A stretch of 64,000 nt of DNA from Vulcanococcus sp. Clear-D1 (GTDB taxonomy: Bacteria > Cyanobacteriota > Cyanobacteriia > PCC-6307 > Cyanobiaceae): positions 124,001-188,000 of the forward strand of contig NZ_JACVZV010000015.1 in the NCBI RefSeq assembly GCF_014654725.1, written 5' to 3'. Shown piece by piece: positions 25,977 to 34,409 of this stretch. Numbering within the stretch: position 1 is the stretch's first letter; each line of letters starts with the position of its first letter. A program made the position numbers and the translations under genes. A model generated the notes under the pieces. That model searched no databases. It was not told the origin of the DNA and saw only the letters and a program-made list of their open reading frames with translations.

Positions 25977-27098
25977 CTAGTCGTGGCAGCGCGCCAGTGC
26001 CGCCAACACCTGTTCGCCGCTCACGTCGCTGCGGATCTCCACCGTGCCCAGGCTGGTGGGCAGCACGAAGCGCACGCAGCCATCGCGCACCTTCTTATCC
26101 CCCTGCAGGCACTCCAGCACGGCTGAGCTCTCCAGCTCCGGCCAGCGGCCTGGTAGCCCGGCGGCGGCGATCACCGCCCGCTGGCGGGCTTGGTCGTTAG
26201 CGCTCCACAGGCCCAGCTCCAGGGCTAACTCGCCGGCGGCCACCATCCCAATGGCCACGGCTTCCCCGTGCAAGTAGGTGCCATAGCCGCACAGGGCTTC
26301 CACCACGTGCCCGAGGGTGTGGCCGTAATTGAGGATCGCCCGCAGGCCACCCTCCTTTTCATCCGCTGCCACCACCTTGGCTTTCGCGGCGGCGGAGCGC
26401 TCGAGCACGCTCTGCAGCAAGGCGGCCGGGAGGGTGTCCATCGAGGTCAGCCGCTCCCCGGCTGCTTCCAGCTCGCGGAACAGCTCGGGATCGCCGATCA
26501 CCCCGTACTTGATCACTTCCGCCATGCCAGCGCGGAATTCCCGCTCCGGCAGGGTGGCGAGGGTGTCGGGATCGATCAGCACCAGGCGCGGCTGATGGAA
26601 GGCGCCGATCAGGTTTTTGCCGCCGGGATGGTTCACCCCGGTTTTACCGCCGATGGAGGCATCCACCATCGCCAGCAGGGTGGTGGGCACCTGCACCACG
26701 GCAATGCCCCGCAGCCAGCTGGCCGCAGCAAATCCCGCCATGTCGCCCACGACGCCGCCACCGAGGGCCACGATCAGCGAACCGCGCTCCAGCTTGCGCG
26801 CAAAGGCGGCGTCGTGGATCAGCCCAACGGTTGCAGGGGTTTTCTGGTCTTCACCGGCCTCGATCACCAGCAGGCTGGCGTTCAAGCCTGCCGCTTCCAG
26901 GCTCGCCAGTGCCTTGGCCCCGTAGTGCTCATGCACCACCGGGTTGGTCACCACCAGCACCTTGGTGCCCGTTTTGATGCCCTGGGCCAGGATCTGTTCG
27001 CCGAGGGCCGAGAGCGCACCCCGCCCGATCACCACCGGATAGGGATTGGCGCTGAGCGCCACCTCGATGGTGCGGATCGCGGCGGCCGTGGCGCTCAT
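25977..27098 (-). CDS. aroB: 3-dehydroquinate synthase
   Basis: AroB converts DAHP to 3-dehydroquinate, the second step of the shikimate pathway. The 373-residue length is normal. The NAD- and metal-binding features are visible: [19 protein letters not shown] near residue 105, the metal ligand region [24 protein letters not shown] near residue 250, and [15 protein letters not shown] following it. The gene is convergent with the membrane protein gene (13 bases between stops). recQ lies upstream on the same strand and ends 25 bases away, so the two may share a transcript. Confidence 0.97.
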   Translation of the reverse strand: MSATAAAIRTIEVALSANPYPVVIGRGALSALGEQILAQGIKTGTKVLVVTNPVVHEHYGAKALASLEAAGLNASLLVIEAGEDQKTPATVGLIHDAAFARKLERGSLIVALGGGVVGDMAGFAAASWLRGIAVVQVPTTLLAMVDASIGGKTGVNHPGGKNLIGAFHQPRLVLIDPDTLATLPEREFRAGMAEVIKYGVIGDPELFRELEAAGERLTSMDTLPAALLQSVLERSAAAKAKVVAADEKEGGLRAILNYGHTLGHVVEALCGYGTYLHGEAVAIGMVAAGELALELGLWSANDQARQRAVIAAAGLPGRWPELESSAVLECLQGDKKVRDGCVRFVLPTSLGTVEIRSDVSGEQVLAALARCHD

Positions 27099-27123
27099 GA
27101 AACAACGCTGCTGTCGCCTGAGG

Positions 27124-28971
27124 CTATCGGTCGCCTGCGGCTGCCAGCACCTCCAGCAGTGCGGTGCCGTAGCGCTCCAGCTTGGCTGTGCCGATGCCGC
27201 TCACGCTTCCGAGCTCGCTCAGGGATCCGGGACGCACGGCCGCCAGCTCCACCAGGGTGCGGTCGTGGAACACCACATAGGGCGGCACCCCCTGATCGCG
27301 GGCCTGCTCGCGTCGCCAGGTTTTCAAGGCGGCCAGCAGCGGATCGTCGGCATCCACGGCCGCGCTTGCGCCCACCGCGCTGCCGGCGCTGCCGGCGCTG
27401 CGTCGGCGCTGCTCCTTCGCTGGTGGCGGCAGCACCAGCTCCAGATCCCGCTCCCCTTTCAACAGCGGTTGCACCAGCTCGGGTGGACCAAAACACAGGC
27501 CCCCTTTGGCGTCTGCCGGTGACACGAGCGCCCCGAGGCTCACCAGCTGACGCAGCAGCGCCCGCCACTGCCCCCGGTCCAGCTCTTTGCCGATGCCGTA
27601 CACACTCAGTTGGTCGTGCCCCAGCGTGCGGATGCGCTCGGTGTTGCCGCCGAGCAGCACATCCACCACGTGGGCTGCACCGAAGCGCTGCCCGGTGCGA
27701 TACACGGCAGATAGCGCTTTCTGTGCGGCCACGCGGCAGTCGCTGCGCTGCTGTGGCTCCAGACAGCCATCACAGTTGTTGCAGGGCTTGGCCAGCCCTT
27801 CGCCGAAGTGGCGCAGCAGCACCTGGCGCCGGCAGCCGCTGGCTTCGCTGTAAGCGATCAGTGCCTCGAGCTTGCCGTGCTCGATCCGCTTCTGCTCCTC
27901 ACTGGCGCCCGAGTCGTCGATGAAGCGGCGAAGCTGGGGGATATCGCCGGCGCCATGGGCCATCCAGGCCACCGCCGGCAAACCATCGCGGCCCGCCCGG
28001 CCTGTTTCCTGGTAGTAGGCCTCAAGGCTCTTGGGCAGATCCACGTGGGCCACGAAGCGCACGTCGGGTTTGTCGATCCCCATGCCGAAGGCGATCGTGG
28101 CCACCACCACCACGCCGCTGCCTAAACGGAAGCGCTGCAATGCCTGGCGCCGCGCCTCGGCGTCCATGCCTGCGTGGTAGCCGATTGCGTCGTAGCCCGC
28201 GGCCTTGAGTTCCGCGGCCACCCGATCCACCCGGCTGCGCGAGCGGGCATACACGATCCCGGATACACCCCGGTGTTCCGCCAGGAACTGCAGCAGCTGA
28301 GCGTTGCCGCTTTGTTTATGGCGCAGCAGATAGCGGATGTTGGGCCGATCGAAGCTGGCCAGGAACACCTCGCCCTGCTGCAGCTGCAAGCGTTCGCGGA
28401 TGTCGGCCTGGGTGCGCGGGTCGGCGGTGGCGGTGAGGGCCAGGCGCGGCACATGGGGAAAGCGCTGCGCCAGTTGATCGAGCTGGCGGTATTCCGGACG
28501 GAAGTCGTGTCCCCACTGCGACACGCAATGGGCTTCATCGATGGCGAACAGCGCCAGGGGTGCGCCGCCCAGCCGCTCCAGCAGATCGCCGCTCAGCAGC
28601 CGCTCCGGCGACACGTAGAGCAGATCCAGCTGGCCTTCGTTCAGCTGCCGCCACACCCGCTGGTTCTCCTCGGCCTCGAGGCCGGAGTGCAGGGCGGCGG
28701 CCGCGATGCCGAGTTGCTGCAGCGCTTCCACCTGGTCCTGCATCAGGGCGATCAGCGGCGAGATCACTACCGCCAGCCCTGGCCGGCACAGGGCCGGCAC
28801 CTGATAGCAGAGCGATTTGCCGCCGCCGGTGGGCATCAGCACCAGGCCCGACCCGCCGGCGATCACGTGGCGCACGATCGCCTCCTGCGGGCCGCGGAAG
28901 CTGGCGTAGCCGAACACCCGTTGCAGCACCTCGAGCGGATCGCTGCTCAGCGCGGCTGGGCTGCTCAACAT
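27124..28971 (-). CDS. recQ: ATP-dependent DNA helicase RecQ
   Basis: The helicase has about 615 residues from the ATG at 28971 ([12 protein letters not shown]); the track start at 29214 would run into the divergent permease gene. Motif I is [12 protein letters not shown], motif II is [19 protein letters not shown] (DEAH), motif III is LTATADPRT, and motif VI is [15 protein letters not shown]. The zinc-binding RecQ-Ct region is visible as [12 protein letters not shown] with CNNCDGC, and a C-terminal HRDC domain is present. RecQ acts in recombination and stalled fork repair. The start lies only 57 bases from the divergent permease start. Confidence 0.96.
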   Translation of the reverse strand: MLSSPAALSSDPLEVLQRVFGYASFRGPQEAIVRHVIAGGSGLVLMPTGGGKSLCYQVPALCRPGLAVVISPLIALMQDQVEALQQLGIAAAALHSGLEAEENQRVWRQLNEGQLDLLYVSPERLLSGDLLERLGGAPLALFAIDEAHCVSQWGHDFRPEYRQLDQLAQRFPHVPRLALTATADPRTQADIRERLQLQQGEVFLASFDRPNIRYLLRHKQSGNAQLLQFLAEHRGVSGIVYARSRSRVDRVAAELKAAGYDAIGYHAGMDAEARRQALQRFRLGSGVVVVATIAFGMGIDKPDVRFVAHVDLPKSLEAYYQETGRAGRDGLPAVAWMAHGAGDIPQLRRFIDDSGASEEQKRIEHGKLEALIAYSEASGCRRQVLLRHFGEGLAKPCNNCDGCLEPQQRSDCRVAAQKALSAVYRTGQRFGAAHVVDVLLGGNTERIRTLGHDQLSVYGIGKELDRGQWRALLRQLVSLGALVSPADAKGGLCFGPPELVQPLLKGERDLELVLPPPAKEQRRRSAGSAGSAVGASAAVDADDPLLAALKTWRREQARDQGVPPYVVFHDRTLVELAAVRPGSLSELGSVSGIGTAKLERYGTALLEVLAAAGDR

Positions 28972-29028
28972 CGGGCGGCTGGCAGGTCGGAATGGATCTC
29001 CCACAATGGCGCGATCACGGCTGGTTGC

Positions 29029-29925
29029 ATGTCTGAGCCTTCCCCCCGCACCGGGGCTGCATCCGCAACCGCCTGGGGCTTCCTGGCGCCGGGGCTGGCG
29101 TTGATCAGCCTCTCGGTGCTGATCCCTGCCGCCATGGCCCTGGTGATGAGCTTCACCCAGAGCGGTCTCGATGTGAGCGAACCCCTGCAGTTTGTGGGGC
29201 TGGCCAACATCCATCGCCTACTGAGCGACCCGATGTTCTTCAAGGTGCTCGGCACCACGCTGCTCTATCTGGTGGGCGTGGTGCCGCCGGTGGTGCTCGG
29301 TTCGCTGGCCCTGGCGGTGCTGGTGAATCGGCAGTTGCCGGGGATCCACTGGTTCCGAGCCGCTTTCTACACGCCGGTGTTGGTGTCGATTGTGGTGGCG
29401 GCCATCGCCTTTCGCTGGCTCTACGCCGAAACCGGCCTGATTAACGGCTGGCTGAGCGCGCTCTTCCCCGCTGGCTTTCAGCCCATTGGCTTTCTCACCA
29501 ACCCGCTGCTCGCCTTGCCCTCGGTGATGGTGGTGACCCTCTGGAAGGGCCTCGGCTACTACATGGTGATCTTCCTGGCGGGGCTCCAGGGCATCAGTGC
29601 TGATCTCTACGAGGCTGCTGAGCTCGATGGCAGCGAGGGCTGGCGTAAGCACCTCGACATCACCCTGCCGCTGCTGCGCCCCTATGTGACCCTGGTGGCG
29701 GTGATCTCCGCCATCGCCGCCACCAAGGTGTTCGAGGAGGTGTATCTGATGACTCAGGGCGGTCCGGCTGATGCCACCAAAACCCTGGTGTATTACGTGT
29801 ATGACCAGGCCTTTGCCGAACTGGAGATCAGCTACGCCTGCACGGTGGGGCTGGCCCTGTTTGTGATCGTGTTGCTGCTCAGCCTGGTGCGCTTTGCCTT
29901 CGCCGGCGACAAAGGTTTCAGCTAA
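29029..29925 (+). CDS. Sugar ABC transporter permease (MalF/UgpA type)
   Basis: This 298-residue protein is an integral permease with six hydrophobic helices. The EAA loop YEAAELDGSEGWRKHLDITLPLLRP, which contacts the ATPase, is clear near residue 205. The C-terminal region with TQGGPADATKTLVYYVY is typical of carbohydrate-uptake permeases of the CUT1 type. The partner permease, binding protein and ATPase are not nearby, so the substrate cannot be inferred from context. I set the start at ATG 29029 (MSEPSPRTG) because the upstream part of the track ORF is antisense to recQ. Confidence 0.92.
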   Translation: MSEPSPRTGAASATAWGFLAPGLALISLSVLIPAAMALVMSFTQSGLDVSEPLQFVGLANIHRLLSDPMFFKVLGTTLLYLVGVVPPVVLGSLALAVLVNRQLPGIHWFRAAFYTPVLVSIVVAAIAFRWLYAETGLINGWLSALFPAGFQPIGFLTNPLLALPSVMVVTLWKGLGYYMVIFLAGLQGISADLYEAAELDGSEGWRKHLDITLPLLRPYVTLVAVISAIAATKVFEEVYLMTQGGPADATKTLVYYVYDQAFAELEISYACTVGLALFVIVLLLSLVRFAFAGDKGFS

Positions 29926-29986
29926 CCCGCGCTTCCACGGCTTCGGCCCTGTGGATGCGACATTGATCCATTGATCACGCGCATTG

Positions 29987-31249
29987 ATGGGCCCAGCCAC
30001 CTCGATCGGAATCGTGGGTGGTGGCCAGCTGGCCTGGATGCTGGCGCAGGCCGCCCGCCGGCGTGGTGTGGAGCTGCATGTGCAGACCCCTGGCCCTCAG
30101 GATCCGGCCGTTGGCCTGGCCTCCAGTGTGGTGCAGGCCGAGGTGCGCGATGTGGCGGCCACCCGTGAGCTGGCCAGCCGCTGCAGCGCCATCAGCTTTG
30201 AAAACGAGTGGGTGGATCTTGAGGGCCTGAAGGCCCTGGCTGCCGATGGCGTGCCATTTGTGCCTGATCTTGAGGCCCTGCGGCCGCTGGTGTGCAAGCG
30301 CAGCCAGCGCGAGTTACTGAACCGCTTCAACCTGCCCTCACCGGCCTGGTTCCCGCTGGATCGCGTGATGGAGCTCCCCGAAGTGCCAGCTGCTGGGGAG
30401 GATCCCGCTGCTGCTTCTGCCCCACCGGCAACTGAGGCTCCCCCCCAGTTGCCTCAAGGTTTTGCCTATCCGCTGATGGCCAAGGCTGCTAGCGGTGGTT
30501 ACGACGGCAAGGGCACTGCTGTGTTGCGCAGCGATGCCGATCTGGAGGCGCTGCTGGAGCGGGTCGAAGCCAGCAACTGGATCGTCGAGGAGTTCGTGGC
30601 CTTCGATCTGGAGCTGGCCGTGGTGGCTGCCCGCGATCAGATGGGCGATGTGGTGTGCCTGCCTGTGGTCCAGACCCACCAACATCAGCAGGTGTGTGAC
30701 TGGGTCCTGGCTCCCTATGAGGCCAACCACGCCCTGCAGCAGGCCGTGCGCAACATGGCCGCTTCCCTGCTCACCGCGCTGAACTACGTGGGTGTGCTCT
30801 CGATTGAGCTGTTCTATGGGCCTCGCGGCCTGATGATCAACGAGCTGGCGCCGCGCACTCACAACTCAGGCCACTACTCGATCGAAGCCTGCGACCTCAG
30901 CCAGTTCGACCTCCAACTCCTGGCTGTCTCGGGTCAGCAGCTGAGGGAACCAGCCCTGCAGGCTCCTGGTGCCTTGATGGTGAATCTGCTGGGGTTTGAG
31001 CAGCGCAGCGCCGAGGATCCCCTTGCCGCCTACGAGCTGCAGCGACAGGCGCTCGCGGCATTGCCGGATGCCCACCTGCATTGGTACGGCAAGGCAGGCG
31101 CATCGGTGGGACGCAAGCTGGGCCATGTCACCCTGCTTCTGCAGCAGCAGGACCCTGCGGCTCGGCGGCAGGAAGCGATGCAGCGCCTCGAACAGGTGCG
31201 GCAGATCTGGCCTCTGCCGCCCGGTTCTGACGCGGGGCAGTCGTCCTAG
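29987..31249 (+). CDS. purK: N5-carboxyaminoimidazole ribonucleotide synthase
   Basis: PurK carboxylates AIR with ATP and bicarbonate during purine synthesis. The 420-residue protein shows the N-terminal GIVGGGQLAWMLAQAA, and the ATP-grasp region with ASGGYDGKGTAVLRS and ELAPRTHNSGHYSIEA. Compared with typical PurK (about 355-390 residues) it has a short Ala/Pro-rich insertion around residues 130-155 (AASAPPATEAPPQ). The start is the ATG at 29987, three bases after the TTG used by the track. A 6S RNA candidate follows immediately on the same strand, an arrangement known from other cyanobacteria. Confidence 0.93.
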   Translation: MGPATSIGIVGGGQLAWMLAQAARRRGVELHVQTPGPQDPAVGLASSVVQAEVRDVAATRELASRCSAISFENEWVDLEGLKALAADGVPFVPDLEALRPLVCKRSQRELLNRFNLPSPAWFPLDRVMELPEVPAAGEDPAAASAPPATEAPPQLPQGFAYPLMAKAASGGYDGKGTAVLRSDADLEALLERVEASNWIVEEFVAFDLELAVVAARDQMGDVVCLPVVQTHQHQQVCDWVLAPYEANHALQQAVRNMAASLLTALNYVGVLSIELFYGPRGLMINELAPRTHNSGHYSIEACDLSQFDLQLLAVSGQQLREPALQAPGALMVNLLGFEQRSAEDPLAAYELQRQALAALPDAHLHWYGKAGASVGRKLGHVTLLLQQQDPAARRQEAMQRLEQVRQIWPLPPGSDAGQSS

Positions 31250-31257
31250 GATTTCGC

Positions 31258-31438
31258 CGGACTGCTGTGTTGGTGACTGCCTTCTACAGTTTTCTGATCT
31301 GACTCCCTTTTCGACTTGGGGCGTCTGTCGCGACAGTGCCGTAGACCGGCCTCGTAGCCGGAAACGAATCTTCGCTTTGACTCCCCTTCTGGTTTATCCA
31401 GGTCGGAATCTGGGGCAGAACGGCACAGCGGTTCACCC
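31258..31438 (+). ncRNA. ssaA: 6S RNA (6Sa) candidate
   Basis: The 230 bases after purK hold no credible ORF on this strand but are highly structured. The ends pair: ACTGCTGTG at 31261-31269 with CACAGCGGT at 31424-31432. A second inner stem pairs CTGCC (31277-31281) with GGCAG (31414-31418). Two internal hairpins follow, CTGT-CGCG-ACAG (31325-31336) and CCGGC-CTCGTA-GCCGG (31346-31361). A long closed rod of about 180 nucleotides with an open middle is the 6S RNA design, and from memory cyanobacterial ssaA lies downstream of purK. 6S RNA binds RNA polymerase holoenzyme. The ends are approximate. Confidence 0.7.
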
Positions 31439-31483
31439 TCTTTCAATCTGTTTTTAAGCTCTCAATACAGCTCTTGAGACTTC

Positions 31484-31843
31484 TCAGATACCAAAGATTG
31501 CGTTGTAAAGCTGCTCGTTGGTCACCACCAGGCTGGCCAACTTGTTGATGCCATCGCCCCATACATCCACAACGGCTCGTGAGGCGTCGCTGGCGCCCAG
31601 CGCGGCTGGGTTGCTGCCCCAAAAGCCGTCGTCGAGGGAGCGCAACAGCTTGGGTTGTTCCACCCTGCCGCTGGCAATACGGCTCTCGGGTCTGCCGGCT
31701 GCATCGCTACTGAACATCCGGATGCGGCGCCCTTTCACCTCAAACCAGCCGGTGATCGCATCCGTTTCGCCTTTCGACCATTCCAGCCTGCGTTTGCTTG
31801 TGCCTTCGCGGTCCCAGTCTCCGCTGATCGCGTACTGCTGCAT
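31484..31843 (-). CDS. Hypothetical protein (119 aa)
   Basis: I do not recognise this soluble protein. The N-terminal half (SGDWDREGTSKRRLEWSKGE, then GWFEVKGRRIRMFSSD) looks like beta-strand-rich sequence, and the C-terminus ends in NEQLYNAIFGI. It faces the 6S RNA candidate tail to tail and ends 45 bases from it. An antisense ORF of similar length overlaps, so the gene is a moderate call based on amino-acid balance. Confidence 0.5.
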   Translation of the reverse strand: MQQYAISGDWDREGTSKRRLEWSKGETDAITGWFEVKGRRIRMFSSDAAGRPESRIASGRVEQPKLLRSLDDGFWGSNPAALGASDASRAVVDVWGDGINKLASLVVTNEQLYNAIFGI

Positions 31844-31945
31844 CGCCTGAATTCTTGCTCTTCAACCGTAGTGGGGCTGAATGGCTGTGCCAACCCTCCA
31901 GTATCCGGGGAATCGGGAGCGTTGAGTCCTGAGCGCTGGCTGGGC

Positions 31946-32224
31946 TCAGCGGCTGAGCACCTGATCGATCCGCTCTTCGAGGGCTTCGGCATTCAGAGCT
32001 GTCACCACAAACACCTCCTGTGCGCTCGATCCGCGCCGGGCCACCAGCTTCCAGCCCCCCGTGATTGGCGTGGACACCCTCAGTCGCAGCTCCGGCGATC
32101 GGCCCTTCACCCTCGCAATCACCGCTGGAGTGATTGTGTCGATGGCCGGATCCTGCACCAGCCGCTTGAGCAGTGGGATCAGCCCCTCCAGGTAGGTGCT
32201 GTGGGTGATCACCAGCCGGCCCAT
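31946..32224 (-). CDS. DUF2103 family protein
   Basis: The 92-residue protein matches the cyanobacterial DUF2103 family: it opens MGRLVITHSTYLEGLIPLL, followed by ITPAVIARVKGRSPELRLRVS and WKLVARRGSSAQEVFVV. The family is annotated only as a predicted metal-binding protein. No catalytic motif is evident. It diverges from the next small gene by 44 bases. Confidence 0.82.
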   Translation of the reverse strand: MGRLVITHSTYLEGLIPLLKRLVQDPAIDTITPAVIARVKGRSPELRLRVSTPITGGWKLVARRGSSAQEVFVVTALNAEALEERIDQVLSR

Positions 32225-32268
32225 CGCTGCCGCATGTGGTCGTCAACCCTAGGGATTCCTGCTAAACC

Positions 32269-32514
32269 ATGAGCCGCTTTGTCATTGCGATGGCAGCCCG
32301 GGCCAATCCGGAGATGCGCGAGCTGTTGCGGCGAGAACTGCTGCGGGAGCTGGGTTCTCCGTCGCAACTGATCAGCTGCGAGCAGCCCGATGAAGGGCAT
32401 CTGCGCGGCCTGGCCGTGTGCTCAGGGCGAGTGCTCAGTTATGTGCTGGATGCCCAATCGCAGCGGCTTCGCACCAGGCCCTTGTTTGATCTGCTCCTGC
32501 GCAGCCGCCGCTGA
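32269..32514 (+). CDS. Small conserved hypothetical protein (81 aa)
   Basis: The product is an Arg- and Leu-rich soluble protein beginning MSRFVIAMAARANPEM. I do not recognise it. It ends one base before the stop of clpS on the opposite strand, so the two genes are tail to tail with no spacer. The ATG start and clean reading frame support it as a gene. Confidence 0.6.
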   Translation: MSRFVIAMAARANPEMRELLRRELLRELGSPSQLISCEQPDEGHLRGLAVCSGRVLSYVLDAQSQRLRTRPLFDLLLRSRR

Positions 32515-32796
32515 TCAGCCGCGCTCCAGCGAGGCCATGGTGAGCCCTTCAGCTCCCAGCTGCTGGTGATAGAGCTCGGCCTGCTCGAGTGGTCCGCTCC
32601 ACACCACAGCTGATCCCTGGCCATCGATCTGGTGCGCAAGCTCCCAGGCGCGATCGGCACCCATCCCTGGGATGTAACGCACCAGTACCTCCACCACATG
32701 CTGAAAGGTGTTGTGGTCGTCATCGAGCACGATCACGCGGCCATTCGGGTAGGGGGCCTCTACCCGCTGCCGCTCCTGAACCGCCTGTTGTGCCAT
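32515..32796 (-). CDS. clpS: ATP-dependent Clp protease adaptor ClpS
   Basis: ClpS delivers N-degron substrates to ClpAP or, in cyanobacteria, ClpCP. The 93-residue protein has a flexible N-terminal tail, then the core [18 protein letters not shown] with the conserved DDxxN/T pocket segment, and [27 protein letters not shown], which contains the conserved region that binds the Clp N-domain. The length is standard. Cyanobacteria often have two ClpS copies, so this may be ClpS1 or ClpS2. clpP is encoded 3.6 kb away. Confidence 0.93.
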   Translation of the reverse strand: MAQQAVQERQRVEAPYPNGRVIVLDDDHNTFQHVVEVLVRYIPGMGADRAWELAHQIDGQGSAVVWSGPLEQAELYHQQLGAEGLTMASLERG

Positions 32797-32872
32797 CAGA
32801 TCACAAGCCGCTTGGGAGCATCAGTCTGGCCCCCGGCGCTGGCTAAACTCCACACACCTTTGCAACCGCACC

Positions 32873-32974
32873 ATGCTGGTCACCGTGGGTTGGGCCGCCC
32901 TTTGCGCCGTCTTTACCTTCTCGATCGCCATGGTGGTGTGGGGTCGTAACGGCGACGGTTCCATCAACTTCTGA
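32873..32974 (+). CDS. petN: Cytochrome b6f complex subunit PetN (33 aa), not in ORF track
   Basis: This 33-codon gene is below the ORF track limit. It encodes a single hydrophobic helix ending in [18 protein letters not shown], which matches picocyanobacterial PetN (subunit VIII of the cytochrome b6f complex). The conserved [11 protein letters not shown] block makes the identification secure. The small subunit stabilises the complex in the thylakoid membrane. The next gene starts two bases after its stop, so a shared transcript is likely. Confidence 0.93.
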   Translation: MLVTVGWAALCAVFTFSIAMVVWGRNGDGSINF

Positions 32975-32976
32975 AT

Positions 32977-33165
32977 GTGACCGACGTTGTTGTTGCTGGC
33001 CTCACGCTCAACAACGTGCTGGCCATCCTGGCGGCTTTTCTGCTTGTGTTTGTGAGTGGGGGGGTGATCTACCTCTCCACCATTGAATGGCGCGATCGCA
33101 GGCGCCGGCAGCAACCCGTGGCTGCCTCACCGAAGCCCCGCACCAAAGCCAAGGCCCTTCGGTGA
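32977..33165 (+). CDS. Small single-pass membrane protein (62 aa)
   Basis: A GTG start gives a 62-residue protein with one long hydrophobic helix (VLAILAAFLLVFVSGGVIYLS) and a very basic C-terminal tail (RDRRRRQQ then PRTKAKALR). It begins two bases after petN stops and its TGA overlaps the cofH GTG start, so it sits in a tightly packed transcript. The basic tail on the stromal/cytoplasmic side is inferred from the positive-inside rule. I do not recognise the family. Confidence 0.7.
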   Translation: MTDVVVAGLTLNNVLAILAAFLLVFVSGGVIYLSTIEWRDRRRRQQPVAASPKPRTKAKALR

Positions 33166-34409
33166 TCGCAACGCAGGAGTCGTTCGACCCCTGGGCTTGG
33201 CGCACCTCGAAGGCGGTGTTGGCGCCGTCACAGCTCGCATCAGAAGCGTCTCCCGCCACCTCAGTGGTCTGGAACGTCGACCTGCAACAGCAGCTTGCCG
33301 ACCACGTCGCGGCTGCCCCCACAAGCGCTCATTCGCTCGCATTGGCGGCTTCTCTGTTGGCTCAGCCGCCTTCGGAGTCATTGCAGCAGCAGGCTGATCG
33401 GCTTCGCCGCGGCTTGGTGGGTGACACGGTCACCTACGTGGTGAACCGTAATCTCAATTTCACCAACCACTGCCTGCAGCACTGCAGCTTCTGTGCCTTT
33501 CGCCGCGATCCCGGCGCTGACGGGGCTTACTGGCACAGTTTTGACACGCTGCAGGAGCGTGCCGCTGAAGCCGCCCAGCTCGGTGCCACGGAGCTATGCA
33601 TTCAAGGTGGGCTCAACCCAGAAGCGCGGCTGAATGGATCAGCTCTGCGCTACTACCAGGCTCTCCTTCAAGCGCTTCAGCAGGCAGCGCCGGGGTTGCA
33701 TCTGCATGCCTTCTCCCCCCAGGAGTTGCTGTTCATGGCGCAGCAGGATCAGGTGCCGCTGCAGGCGGTGATCGATGGACTGATGGCTTCCGGCCTTGGC
33801 TCGATTCCGGGCACGGCGGCTGAGGTGCTCGATGAGGCGGTTCGCGCACGGCTTTGCCCTGAAAAGCTCACCGCCCGTGAGTGGTGCGCTGTGGTGCTTC
33901 AGGTGCACCGCAGTGGTCTCCGCAGCACAGCCACATTGATGGCGGGCCATCTGGAAACCAGTCGCCAACGCGCGGGGCATCTGCTCACGCTGGTGGCTCT
34001 TCAGCAGGTGGCCTGGCAGCATTCACAGGCTGGTTTCAGCGAGTTCGTGTTGCTCCCTTTTATCGGTGCGCAGGCTCCGGCAGCGCTGCGCCAGCGCGTG
34101 GGTCGTGATCAGCCTGATCGACCCGCGATGCTCGCGCTGACGGCTCAGGCGAGGCTGCTGCTGGAGCGCTGGATTGTGAATCACCAGCCCAGCTGGGTGA
34201 AGCTCACCCTGGCCGGAGCGACCGAGGCGCTGCGCTGGGGTTGCAACGACCTCGGCGGCACCCTGATGGAAGAGAGCATCACCAGTGCGGCCGGCGCCTT
34301 GGGCGGTACAGCGCAATCGGTGGCAGCGCTGCGGGCGGCTGCCAGATCGCTGCAGCGCCCAGTGCGGGAGCGCACCACCCTCTATGGGGTTGTGCCAGCG
34401 TGCGTCTGA
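33162..34409 (+). CDS. cofH: FO synthase subunit CofH (radical SAM)
   Basis: CofH and CofG together make 8-hydroxy-5-deazaflavin (FO), the antenna chromophore of some DNA photolyases and the core of coenzyme F420. The protein of about 415 residues has the radical SAM cluster motif NHCLQHCSFCAF (CxxxCxxC) near residue 105 and ELCIQGGLNPE near residue 145. The start GTG at 33162 overlaps the upstream stop (GTGA); the track start at 33087 is too long. cofG is not in this window. FO-based photolyases are known in cyanobacteria, so a light-repair role is plausible. Confidence 0.9.
   Translation: MIATQESFDPWAWRTSKAVLAPSQLASEASPATSVVWNVDLQQQLADHVAAAPTSAHSLALAASLLAQPPSESLQQQADRLRRGLVGDTVTYVVNRNLNFTNHCLQHCSFCAFRRDPGADGAYWHSFDTLQERAAEAAQLGATELCIQGGLNPEARLNGSALRYYQALLQALQQAAPGLHLHAFSPQELLFMAQQDQVPLQAVIDGLMASGLGSIPGTAAEVLDEAVRARLCPEKLTAREWCAVVLQVHRSGLRSTATLMAGHLETSRQRAGHLLTLVALQQVAWQHSQAGFSEFVLLPFIGAQAPAALRQRVGRDQPDRPAMLALTAQARLLLERWIVNHQPSWVKLTLAGATEALRWGCNDLGGTLMEESITSAAGALGGTAQSVAALRAAARSLQRPVRERTTLYGVVPACV

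Noticed and set aside
26268-27923. 551-residue plus-strand ORF across aroB and recQ
   Set aside because: It is antisense to two conserved genes and has Arg/Pro/Ala-rich low-complexity composition in its second half.
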